Source: Bacillota bacterium
Lineage (GTDB): Bacteria; Bacillota; Bacilli; Paenibacillales; NBRC-103111
Direction of reading: 5' to 3'
NCBI GenBank assembly: GCA_023393235.1
Contig: JAEWMH010000023.1
Span: 1-7,597, forward strand
Length of the DNA: 7,597 bases
Below the pieces are notes generated by a model, which saw nothing but the letters and a program-made list of their open reading frames with translations, had not been told where the DNA came from and did not search any database. How positions within the stretch are numbered: the first letter of the stretch is position 1; every line of letters begins with the position of its first letter. Both the position numbers and the translations under genes were made by a program. This document shows positions 1-5,815 of this stretch, piece after piece.

Positions 1-173
1 AGCTAACTGACCGGGCTAACCGACCGAGCTAACTGACTGGGCTAACTGACTGTGCCAACCAATCGAGCGAACCGACTGTGCCAACCATTAGGGCCAATCG
101 ACCGGGCTAACTCGAGCTAACTGACCGAGTTAACTGACCGAGCTAACTAACCAGTTCAACCCACCAGGCTAAC
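1..173. repeat. Degenerate 13-bp tandem repeat array
   Basis: The stretch reads as about thirteen head-to-tail copies of a 13-base unit close to RGCTAACYGACYG. Units begin at 1, 14, 27, 40, 53, 66, 79, 92, 105, 115, 128, 141 and 154; the unit at 105 is shortened to 10 bases. The first four and those at 115 and 128 are nearly identical, while those at 53, 79 and 154 have drifted. The array probably continues to the left of the window. A 13-base period is not a multiple of three and the stretch carries no credible reading frame, so it is intergenic. The last unit runs into the CTAACGG start of the next repeat family, sharing the CTAAC core, so the two families may be related. The function is not known. 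Confidence 0.85.
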
Positions 174-353
174 GGCGGTCAGCGCCGCTATTTTGGGTAA
201 ATCGGCCCCTCGAAAATTCTAACGGCGGCCAGAGCCGCTATTTGGGTCAATGAGGCCTCAAAAACCCGATTTTCCACCAAATAGCGGCGCTCACTTCCGT
301 TAGATTTTTAAAATGCTATTTTTGGAGCAAATAAGGGCTGTGGCTTCCATTAG
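169..353. repeat. 185-bp quasi-palindrome made of four 50-bp units
   Basis: Four copies of a unit beginning CTAACGG and continuing to GCCGCTATTT are visible. Two are forward, starting at 169 and 219, and two are reverse, starting at 303 and 353 on the minus strand. Spacing is exactly 50 bases on each side, and the pairs are symmetric about position 261. Over their first 25 bases, copy 2 matches copy 1 at 23 positions, copy 3 at 22 and copy 4 at about 17. The whole thus forms a long imperfect palindrome able to form a cruciform in DNA or a large hairpin in RNA. It looks like a dispersed intergenic repeat (REP/BIME-like in style) and not an insertion sequence, as no transposase is present. Any role is inference. 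Confidence 0.8.
219..303. repeat. Core inverted repeat of the palindrome
   Basis: The arms 219-245 and 277-303 pair at 22 of 27 positions, including an unbroken outer run of 7 and an inner run of 12 (GCCGCTATTTGG against its complement). The 31-base loop holds a perfect 10-base palindrome, TGAGGCCTCA, at 251-260. This is the best conserved part of the larger structure and could fold as a stable stem in either transcript. There is no T run next to it, so it is not a typical intrinsic terminator. Confidence 0.75.
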
Positions 354-365
354 AATCCCTCCCGT

Positions 366-482
366 GGCTGGTCGGCCATCCGCCCGTGCGAAGCGGCCCC
401 CAGCCGTGCGAAATGGCCGACAGCCGCCCACATATGGAAACCGGTTTTGCGAAAATAGACACCAGCCGTCTGGAAATGGCCA
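366..482. repeat. GC-rich 20-bp repeat with inverted copy
   Basis: Units at 381-400, 401-420 and 421-440 recur every 20 bases and resemble CAGCCGTGCGAAATGGCCGA; a detached fourth copy lies at 463-482. The segment 366-379 is an inverted copy and pairs with 413-425 (13 pairs with one bulged G), giving a stem with a 33-base loop. Between the third and fourth copies, 438-447 is the palindrome AAACCGGTTT. The unit differs in sequence and period from the two repeat families to its left. The third unit has drifted strongly after its first six bases. Confidence 0.6.
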
Positions 483-707
483 CTGCGGCCGTCGTCCCGC
501 CACAAGCTTCTTTACTGGGTTTTGCTCCCCGCCGATGGAGGCGGAACGGAGGCATGCCGGCTGGTCCCAACGGGCTTGTATCCGGCTAACGTCCTCACCA
601 GGCCGGGGAGTTGATCTGATAGCCAGACCGCAAGAGAAGTCGAACCATAAGAAGAGACTGCGGCGGAATCATTTCCCCGCCCGCAGCTCCCAAGGGAGGC
701 AAAAGTA
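483..707 (+). other. Gene-free leader upstream of first lipoprotein gene
   Basis: I see no gene and no convincing sigma-A promoter in this stretch; reading frames across it are short and lack a plausible start with a ribosome binding site. Near its 3' end two hairpins are visible. One pairs 658-666 (CTGCGGCGG) with 677-686, nine pairs with one bulged C and a 10-base loop. The other pairs CTCC at 687-690 with GGAG at 695-698, which lies inside the ribosome binding site of the next gene. The transcript leader of the following gene must lie at least partly here, but its start cannot be placed from the sequence. Confidence 0.5.
693..699 (+). promoter_or_regulatory. Ribosome binding site, partly in a hairpin
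   Basis: AGGGAGG lies 8 bases before the ATG at 708 and fixes that start. The preceding CTCCC (687-691) is complementary to GGGAG in it, so a small hairpin could mask the site. The loop would be only two to four bases, so its stability is uncertain. Confidence 0.75.
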
Positions 708-2534
708 ATGAAAGTCAAACGGGCAATGCTTGTACTGCTGGCCGCCGCCACAACCACAGTGGTGGGTGCTTGCAGCAAGGACGACAAGGCGGGAGAATCT
801 CCAGCCGCCACGGCCAGTCCGGCAGCATCGGGCGCAGCTGCGACCCCCACACCGGGTGCATCGAGCAGCACCGGGCTGGACCACTCCAAGACGCTGAAGC
901 TTACGGTGTTCTCCACCACGGCCAACTACGCCGGACCCCAAATCGGCTGGTTTGCCAAAACCATCAAGGATAAGTTCAACATCGAGATGGATATTGTAGC
1001 CTCCAACCTGACCGGCGGCGACACCAAGATATCCGCCATGATGGCGTCTGGCAACCTGGGCGACATTATTGTGTTCGGGGATGACAAGAACCACTATCCC
1101 AATGCCATCAAGGGCAATCTGCTGCTGGACTGGACCAAGGACGGCCTGCTGGACAAGTACGGCGGAGATATTGTGAAAACCTTCCCCAAGGCAATCCAGA
1201 AAGCCAAGGTAGCCTTTGGCGGAGGTTCGGCGGTCTACGGCATCGGCAACAACGTGGCGACCAACCCCACCGGACCCTCGGAAGGCAAGGATATGACCTG
1301 GGGACCGGACCTGCGCTGGGACCTGTACCAGAAGGCCGGGGCACCTGCCATCAATTCCGTGGACGACTATCTCTCCGTACTTAAGAAGATGCAGGAGCTG
1401 GAGCCCAAAACCGCACAAGGCAAAAAAACCTACGCCTTCTCCCTCTGGTCCGACTGGGACGGCAACTACAAGATGACCCTGGCCAAGCAATTTGCCAATA
1501 TGTTCGGCTATGATGAAATTCCCGAAACCGCTGTTTACGTCAAAGCGGACGAAGAGAAATATTATGATTTTCTCTCTGAGGAAAGCTGGTACATGAAATC
1601 CCTGAAGCTCTATTTCCAAGCCAATCAGCAGGGCCTTCTGGACCCGGACTCCCTGACCCAGAAATTCGATGATGTGGTGGCCAAATACAAGGAGGGGCGT
1701 GTCCTGTTCTCCTGGTTCCCGTGGCTGGGCGCCGCCAACTACAACACGCCGGAGCGCACGGCGGAGGGCAAGGGTTTTGCACTGGTCCCCTTCAAGGGGG
1801 AGCTGATGTATTCTACCGGCTTTAACGTTTACGGCGGCAACGGCATTATCGCCATTGGGTCCAAGGCCAAGGAGCCGGCCCGGATTATGGAATTTATCAA
1901 TTGGATGTACACCCCGGAAGGCGCCATGCTGTCGGCAGGCAGCGGTACCGCCATTCCCAACGGGCCGAAGGGGCTTACCTGGGATATTAACGCCAGCGGC
2001 AAGCCGGTCATTACCGATTTTGGCTGGAAAGCCTTCGCCGACCAGCAGGGTACGAAAATTCCCGAGGATTACGGCGGCGGCGACTTCTATTACGGCTCCA
2101 ACCAGATGAACTTCTCCTTTGTGGTGCCGGCCATGGTAAACCCGCAGACTAATGAGCCTTACGACCACAATTTGTGGAAAACCACACTGGAGCGCAACCC
2201 CAACAAGCTGGAAAGCTCCTGGCGTGAAAAAATGGGCGTGTTGACGGCCAAGGAATATTTCGAGAAGAACAAGCAGCTCGCCGTTGCGCCCCAAGGCTTC
2301 ACCGGCAAGGAGCCGCTCACCATGGACAAAACGCTGGAGCAGAAGAACAAGCAAATCGGCACCGTGATTCAGCAGATGTCCTGGAAGATGGTGTTCGCCA
2401 AGGATCAGGCCGAATACGACAAGCTGAACAAAGAAATGCATGACAAGGTAAACGGGCTGGGCTACGCCGAGGTGCTGGACTTCTCCGTCAAAAAAGCGCA
2501 GGAGCTGTTTGAAGCCCGCAAAAGCGTAAAATAA
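708..2534 (+). CDS. Extracellular solute-binding lipoprotein (ABC uptake, LipO/YtcQ-like)
   Basis: This 608-residue protein is most likely the substrate-binding part of an ABC importer for an oligosaccharide, anchored to the outer face of the membrane. Residues 1-21 are a lipoprotein signal peptide: MKVKR, a hydrophobic core, and the lipobox VGAC with the lipidated Cys at 22. Residues 23-60 are a flexible linker rich in Ala, Ser, Pro and Thr, and the binding fold starts near KLTVFST at 64. Sequence typical of the family includes the SGNLGDIIV strand near 114-122, an aromatic-rich middle (WSDWDGNY 247-254, FSWFPWL 334-340) suited to stacking on sugars, and WMYTPEGAMLSAGSGTAIPNG near 399-419. 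It is longer than most binding proteins (about 400-550 residues), mainly through its C-terminal part after about 480, which is rich in charged helices. It stands alone between the repeat block and a terminator, with no permease or ATPase gene next to it. Substrate specificity cannot be read from the sequence. Confidence 0.9.
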   Translation: MKVKRAMLVLLAAATTTVVGACSKDDKAGESPAATASPAASGAAATPTPGASSSTGLDHSKTLKLTVFSTTANYAGPQIGWFAKTIKDKFNIEMDIVASNLTGGDTKISAMMASGNLGDIIVFGDDKNHYPNAIKGNLLLDWTKDGLLDKYGGDIVKTFPKAIQKAKVAFGGGSAVYGIGNNVATNPTGPSEGKDMTWGPDLRWDLYQKAGAPAINSVDDYLSVLKKMQELEPKTAQGKKTYAFSLWSDWDGNYKMTLAKQFANMFGYDEIPETAVYVKADEEKYYDFLSEESWYMKSLKLYFQANQQGLLDPDSLTQKFDDVVAKYKEGRVLFSWFPWLGAANYNTPERTAEGKGFALVPFKGELMYSTGFNVYGGNGIIAIGSKAKEPARIMEFINWMYTPEGAMLSAGSGTAIPNGPKGLTWDINASGKPVITDFGWKAFADQQGTKIPEDYGGGDFYYGSNQMNFSFVVPAMVNPQTNEPYDHNLWKTTLERNPNKLESSWREKMGVLTAKEYFEKNKQLAVAPQGFTGKEPLTMDKTLEQKNKQIGTVIQQMSWKMVFAKDQAEYDKLNKEMHDKVNGLGYAEVLDFSVKKAQELFEARKSVK

Positions 2535-2555
2535 GCTGCAAGCGTAAACCCTCTG

Positions 2556-2603
2556 GAAGATCAGATCCCGGCGATGTCCGGTCCGTCTGATCTTCTATAT
2601 TTT
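2556..2603 (+). terminator. Rho-independent terminator after first lipoprotein gene
   Basis: A perfect 10-base stem, GAAGATCAGA (2556-2565) with TCTGATCTTC (2586-2595), encloses a 20-base loop in which CCGG (2568-2571) can pair with CCGG (2578-2581). The stem is followed by TATATTTT, a modest U tract. It begins 21 bases after the stop codon and separates the first gene from the kinase operon. Confidence 0.85.
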
Positions 2604-2622
2604 CCACCATATTCCATATAAA
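2593..2622 (+). promoter_or_regulatory. Candidate promoter of the kinase operon
   Basis: TATAAA at 2617-2622 fits a sigma-A -10 box, but the best -35 at 18 bases, TTCTAT (2593-2598), matches the consensus at only three positions and overlaps the terminator stem. The region 2535-2676 is AT-richer than its surroundings and lies after a terminator, so a promoter is expected here. A weak -35 would fit an activated promoter, but this is a guess. Confidence 0.35.
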
Positions 2623-2661
2623 GTGTGGTATTCTGAAGCCAGGGGCTGTCTTACAACACCG

Positions 2662-2668
2662 AAGGGAG
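2662..2668 (+). promoter_or_regulatory. Ribosome binding site deciding the kinase start
   Basis: AAGGGAG is 8 bases upstream of the ATG at 2677. The frame is open back to a GTG at 2623, but that GTG has no purine-rich site before it and would add 18 residues of no recognisable kind ahead of the basic N-terminus. The ATG is therefore preferred. Confidence 0.8.
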
Positions 2669-2676
2669 TTAACGGG

Positions 2677-4443
2677 ATGAACATCAGGCGCAGACGTGCG
2701 GGTCCGTCCCGCCCGCGGGTGAAGTCCTTAAGGAAGGTATTGATTTGGCATTTCCTGGCCGCAGCACTGCTTCCCCTGATTGTGACAGGCGGCGCCGCTT
2801 ATTATTCCATCTATTCCATTCTCTCCGGCAAGATCGCCGGGGGGATTCATGCAGGATTGGAGCAGCAAGCCTACAGGTTGGAGAATGCCTTCGATAATCT
2901 GGATTACGCCTCCAAGCAATTTGCCCTGGATGGACAGATTGTCGGCGAATTGTCCGAGTTCCTGCAGGAGCGGCAGATTTACCGCAAAGCCCAGCTCATG
3001 ACCTCCATTACGGAGAAAATCAACCTTGTGAATTTTACCAACCCCTATATCGGGCTTACGGCTTATCTGGCTCCGGAAACCAGAGAACAGGTGCTGTTTA
3101 CTAGCCTGAGCGCCCGCAAGGATTTCCGGTTTGAGACGCTCCCCCTCTTCATGCACTACAATGGAGCGGATTATTACGGCCCCCATCCCACTATGTATGC
3201 CGCCGGAGACAGCCGGGTTTTGTCGGAGCGCCGGGCGGTGATGGTGGACGGGGTTCCGGTCTATATCTATCTGGAGACCAACTATAGTCTGCTGCGCCGG
3301 ATTTTCGGCCAGGACAGCTACGGGATGAAGATGCAGCATCTGCTTATCAGCCAGGATGGAGCCAATGTGTATGCCGTAAACGGGGAACTTCCCGGTGACA
3401 TGGCCCAGGCGGCTGCACGCTCCTCCGGAAGCGCCCACGAAAAATGGGGCGGCTACCACCTGTTCCGCTATTCCAGCCCCCAAGGCTGGCAGCTGGTTGC
3501 CGCTGTGAAAAACGGGGTGTTCAACCGGGAAATTTACAGCTGGGTGCTCAAGCTGGCGGTACTGGCGGTGCTGGCTTTGCTGTTCGCCGTTGCCCTGGGC
3601 GTGCTGGTCTGGCGGCGGATGTATGCGCCCCTGCGTAAGCTGAACCAGGAGATCAGCAGCATGGCGGAAAATGTAACCGCTCCCGTATCCTACACCCAAG
3701 TGGAGGAGTTCGATTATGTGCTGGGCAACTTCCAGCAGATGAAGGAGCGGATCAATGAGCTGATTCACGCCATAGCGCAGAATGAGAAGCAGAAGCGGCA
3801 GTTTGAGGTGGAAAAGCTGCTGAGCCAGATTAATCCGCATTTTTTGCATAATACCCTCAATACAGTCCAGTGGCTGGCCCGCATGAACGGGCAGCGGGAC
3901 ATTGACCGCCTGGTGATGCTTCTGGTGAAGGTGCTGCAATATAACCTGGGCAAAAACAGTCTGATCGTAACCATCCGGGAGGAGGTGGAGGCCATCCGCA
4001 ATTATATGGAGCTTCAACGCATCCGGTATGATTACGAATTCGACTTCCGGGTGGAGGCTGATCCGGATGCTCTCCAGGCAGCGGTTCCCCGGTTTCTTTT
4101 GCAGCCACTGGTAGAGAATTCTATCTATCATGGAATAAACGATCACGGACGGGTGGAGCTTCTTATCGCCAAACAAGGAGAAACCCGGATTTTGCTGCAG
4201 GTAAAAGACAACGGCGCGGGTATGAGCGAGGAGGAGGTAGCCGGGCTGCTGTCCGGCGTTTCGTCGGAATCCAAAGGTCTGGGCATCGGGTTTCCGTATG
4301 TGTCCCGCATGCTCCACACCTATTTTGGTCCGGAGATGAAGCTGGATATCCAAAGCCGGCCGGACCAGGGCACCACCGTCAGCATTCTCATTCCCCGGAA
4401 GCGAAAGGAGGAGCTGGATGATTCGAGCGGCAGTTGTGGATGA
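2677..4443 (+). CDS. Sensor histidine kinase, YesM/LytS-type
   Basis: This 588-residue membrane kinase would sense an extracellular signal and phosphorylate the regulator encoded next. A very basic N-terminus (residues 4-20) precedes membrane helix 1 (about 21-48). Residues 49-288 form the extracellular sensing domain, which by size and position should be a Cache-like fold. Helix 2 spans about 289-312, followed by a HAMP-like linker (313-365). The His_kinase domain of the YesM class has QINPHFLHNTLN with the phosphoacceptor His at 388. The ATPase part shows the N box LQPLVENSIYHGI (Asn481), the G1 box DNGAGM (Asp511) and GLGIGFPYVSRML (534-546) as the G2 box; all key residues are present. The last 26 bases overlap the regulator start, which points to translational coupling. 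YesM-type kinases usually control carbohydrate uptake and degradation genes in Bacillus and Paenibacillus; the signal here is unknown. Confidence 0.93.
   Translation: MNIRRRRAGPSRPRVKSLRKVLIWHFLAAALLPLIVTGGAAYYSIYSILSGKIAGGIHAGLEQQAYRLENAFDNLDYASKQFALDGQIVGELSEFLQERQIYRKAQLMTSITEKINLVNFTNPYIGLTAYLAPETREQVLFTSLSARKDFRFETLPLFMHYNGADYYGPHPTMYAAGDSRVLSERRAVMVDGVPVYIYLETNYSLLRRIFGQDSYGMKMQHLLISQDGANVYAVNGELPGDMAQAAARSSGSAHEKWGGYHLFRYSSPQGWQLVAAVKNGVFNREIYSWVLKLAVLAVLALLFAVALGVLVWRRMYAPLRKLNQEISSMAENVTAPVSYTQVEEFDYVLGNFQQMKERINELIHAIAQNEKQKRQFEVEKLLSQINPHFLHNTLNTVQWLARMNGQRDIDRLVMLLVKVLQYNLGKNSLIVTIREEVEAIRNYMELQRIRYDYEFDFRVEADPDALQAAVPRFLLQPLVENSIYHGINDHGRVELLIAKQGETRILLQVKDNGAGMSEEEVAGLLSGVSSESKGLGIGFPYVSRMLHTYFGPEMKLDIQSRPDQGTTVSILIPRKRKEELDDSSGSCG
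4404..4411 (+). promoter_or_regulatory. Ribosome binding site of the regulator, inside the kinase gene
   Basis: AAAGGAGG sits 6 bases before the ATG at 4418 and lies wholly in the 3' end of the kinase gene. It decides the regulator start and explains the 26-base gene overlap. Confidence 0.85.
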
Positions 4444-5815
4444 CGAGCGTCTGGTGCGGAAGGGGTTTATGTCCTTGATCGATTGGGCGGCCTTCGGCGT
4501 GGAAATGGTGGGGGAGGCCGGAGACGGCAGGGAAGCGCTGCGGCTGGTGGAGTCGGAGGAGATTGATTTGCTCTTCGTGGATATTTCCATGCCGGTAATG
4601 TCAGGCTTCGAGCTGATCCGCCGCCTCCGGGAGCTTCATCCCCATGTTCATTCCGTCGTGCTGACCTGCCACCATGAATTCGAATATGTGCAGGAGGCTT
4701 TGCGGCTGGGAGCCGTGGACTATATCGTGAAGACACTTTTGGATATGGAAAAAGCGGATGAAACCATCGGCCGGATTATGGCCCGCTTGAGCTGGGAAGA
4801 GAGGTTCCGCAGCAGCGGGCAGCGGGAGGAAGGGGACCGGTTTAGCTCCGATAAGGCGGTGGTTTATCTTGCGCTGGAACCCGATGGCAACCATGAACTG
4901 CTGTATTCCCTCCGAACCGCGGCCCGCCCGTTGGATGAACGAGGGAATATTTGGATTTCCCCCCTGCGCCAGGGCTTCGGACTGGAGGAGGCGCGGCAGG
5001 AGGTCCGGGAGCGATTGGGCACGAGGTGGATGACGGCTGTTCTTACGGGCGTGCAGGGGGTGGCAATGGCGGAGGCCGCCGAAGAATGCTCTGCCAGGCT
5101 TGGGCAGGCCCTGTTCTACCATCCCGAGGGGCATATGCCTCTGGTGATGCTGCCGTACCGGGAGCTGCTGGCGGCGGTGCTCCATGATCGGGAGGAGGCG
5201 GATGAGGTGCTGGAGCAAGGGGCCGAGCTGGCCTGGACCCTTGGCTCCGCCGAGCGGGCCCGCTTCCTGGAGCTGTTGTCCAGGCAGAAGCCCCATTATT
5301 CGCTGGTGCTTGCCTTTTGCCGGCGGCTGCTGGCAGACTGGGGCCCTTTCCTGTCGGACCCGGAGGAGCTGGCGGCGCTGGAATCCGTCCTTCCCGACTG
5401 CCGCAGCTTAACGCTGCTGAAGGGCTGGCTGCGGCGGTTTGCGGACCTGGCGGCCGGGCGGATGCTGGAGCTTGGTTTTACCCGGGAGGTGATGCAGTGT
5501 ATGTTCCGGGCAGTGTGCCGGATGAGGAGCGACCTTGGCCGGAAGCTCAACCAGAATGGGGTAGCCGCCTCCGTGGGCATGAGCCGCAGCTACTTCAGCC
5601 AATGTTATGCCCGCTTCGCCGGCATTCCCTTCGGAGAGAGCCTGCGGGGCATGCGGCTGGATCACGCCCGGTTTCTGCTGCTGCATACGGAGCTGCCGGT
5701 ATGGGAGATCGCCGGGCGCTCCGGGTTTGAGGATGAGCGTTATTTCGGCAGGCTGTTCCGTGAATCTACCGGTTTTTTGCCCAGTGAATTCAGGATGAAA
5801 GGAGGAGAGAAATGA
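4418..5815 (+). CDS. Response regulator, YesN-type (REC plus AraC DNA-binding domain)
   Basis: This 465-residue protein should be the transcriptional output of the kinase encoded just upstream. The receiver domain (about 1-120) has the acidic pair Asp8-Asp9, phosphoacceptor Asp55 in LLFVDISMP, Thr83 and Lys105. After Lys105 comes Thr, not the usual cis-Pro. Residues 121-365 form a long middle region without recognisable motifs, as is common in YesN-like proteins. The C-terminal part (about 370-460) is an AraC-type DNA-binding domain with two helix-turn-helix units: GVAASVGMSRSYFSQCYARF (381-400) and PVWEIAGRSGF onward (427-451), ending in the typical TGFLPSEFR. The family average is somewhat longer (about 500 or more), so the middle region is on the short side. 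It overlaps both neighbours, the kinase by 26 bases and the lipoprotein gene by 4. Targets are probably sugar-uptake genes, perhaps one or both lipoprotein genes here; no binding site could be assigned. Confidence 0.93.
   Translation: MIRAAVVDDERLVRKGFMSLIDWAAFGVEMVGEAGDGREALRLVESEEIDLLFVDISMPVMSGFELIRRLRELHPHVHSVVLTCHHEFEYVQEALRLGAVDYIVKTLLDMEKADETIGRIMARLSWEERFRSSGQREEGDRFSSDKAVVYLALEPDGNHELLYSLRTAARPLDERGNIWISPLRQGFGLEEARQEVRERLGTRWMTAVLTGVQGVAMAEAAEECSARLGQALFYHPEGHMPLVMLPYRELLAAVLHDREEADEVLEQGAELAWTLGSAERARFLELLSRQKPHYSLVLAFCRRLLADWGPFLSDPEELAALESVLPDCRSLTLLKGWLRRFADLAAGRMLELGFTREVMQCMFRAVCRMRSDLGRKLNQNGVAASVGMSRSYFSQCYARFAGIPFGESLRGMRLDHARFLLLHTELPVWEIAGRSGFEDERYFGRLFRESTGFLPSEFRMKGGEK
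5798..5807 (+). promoter_or_regulatory. Strong ribosome binding site of second lipoprotein gene
   Basis: AAAGGAGGAG lies in the last codons of the regulator gene, 4 bases before the ATG at 5812, with its GGAGG core (5801-5805) 6 bases before it. Two successive ATG codons (5812 and 5815) are both well placed; they differ by one methionine only. Confidence 0.85.

Noticed and set aside
435..450. Candidate catabolite-response (cre) site around AAACCGGTTT
   Set aside because: It is palindromic, but the central bases are CCGG where a cre needs CG followed by an asymmetric half, and it lies over 250 bases before the gene within a repeat block.
1..482. CRISPR array
   Set aside because: The repeats are degenerate, contiguous or at 50-base steps in both orientations, with no unique spacers between identical repeats and no cas genes.
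611..650. Sigma-A promoter starting at TTGATC before the first lipoprotein gene
   Set aside because: No acceptable -10 box lies 16-19 bases downstream; CCATAA at 645 is about 28 bases away.
313..708. 131-codon plus-strand frame in the repeat region
   Set aside because: It begins inside the palindrome, runs through the 20-bp repeats, has no ribosome binding site, and encodes low-complexity Arg/Pro-rich sequence.
669..2441. Open reading frame of 590 codons on the minus strand, opposite the first lipoprotein gene
   Set aside because: It mirrors a clear gene in a GC-rich genome, has no ribosome binding site or recognisable domain, and its composition (many Leu, Val, Gly and His) is that of an antisense shadow.
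2522..2548. Direct repeat AAGCGTAAA at the end of the first gene (2522-2530 and 2540-2548)
   Set aside because: A nine-base repeat 18 bases apart near a stop codon is too short to mean more than a small local duplication.
2623..2676. GTG at 2623 as the kinase start
   Set aside because: It has no ribosome binding site and lies on top of the candidate promoter; the ATG at 2677 has a well-spaced AAGGGAG.
2728..4590. Open reading frame of 620 codons on the minus strand, opposite the kinase gene
   Set aside because: It spans the kinase and the start of the regulator, shows repeated His/Leu/Gln-rich sequence typical of reverse reading, and no known domain. The sense genes have all their catalytic motifs.
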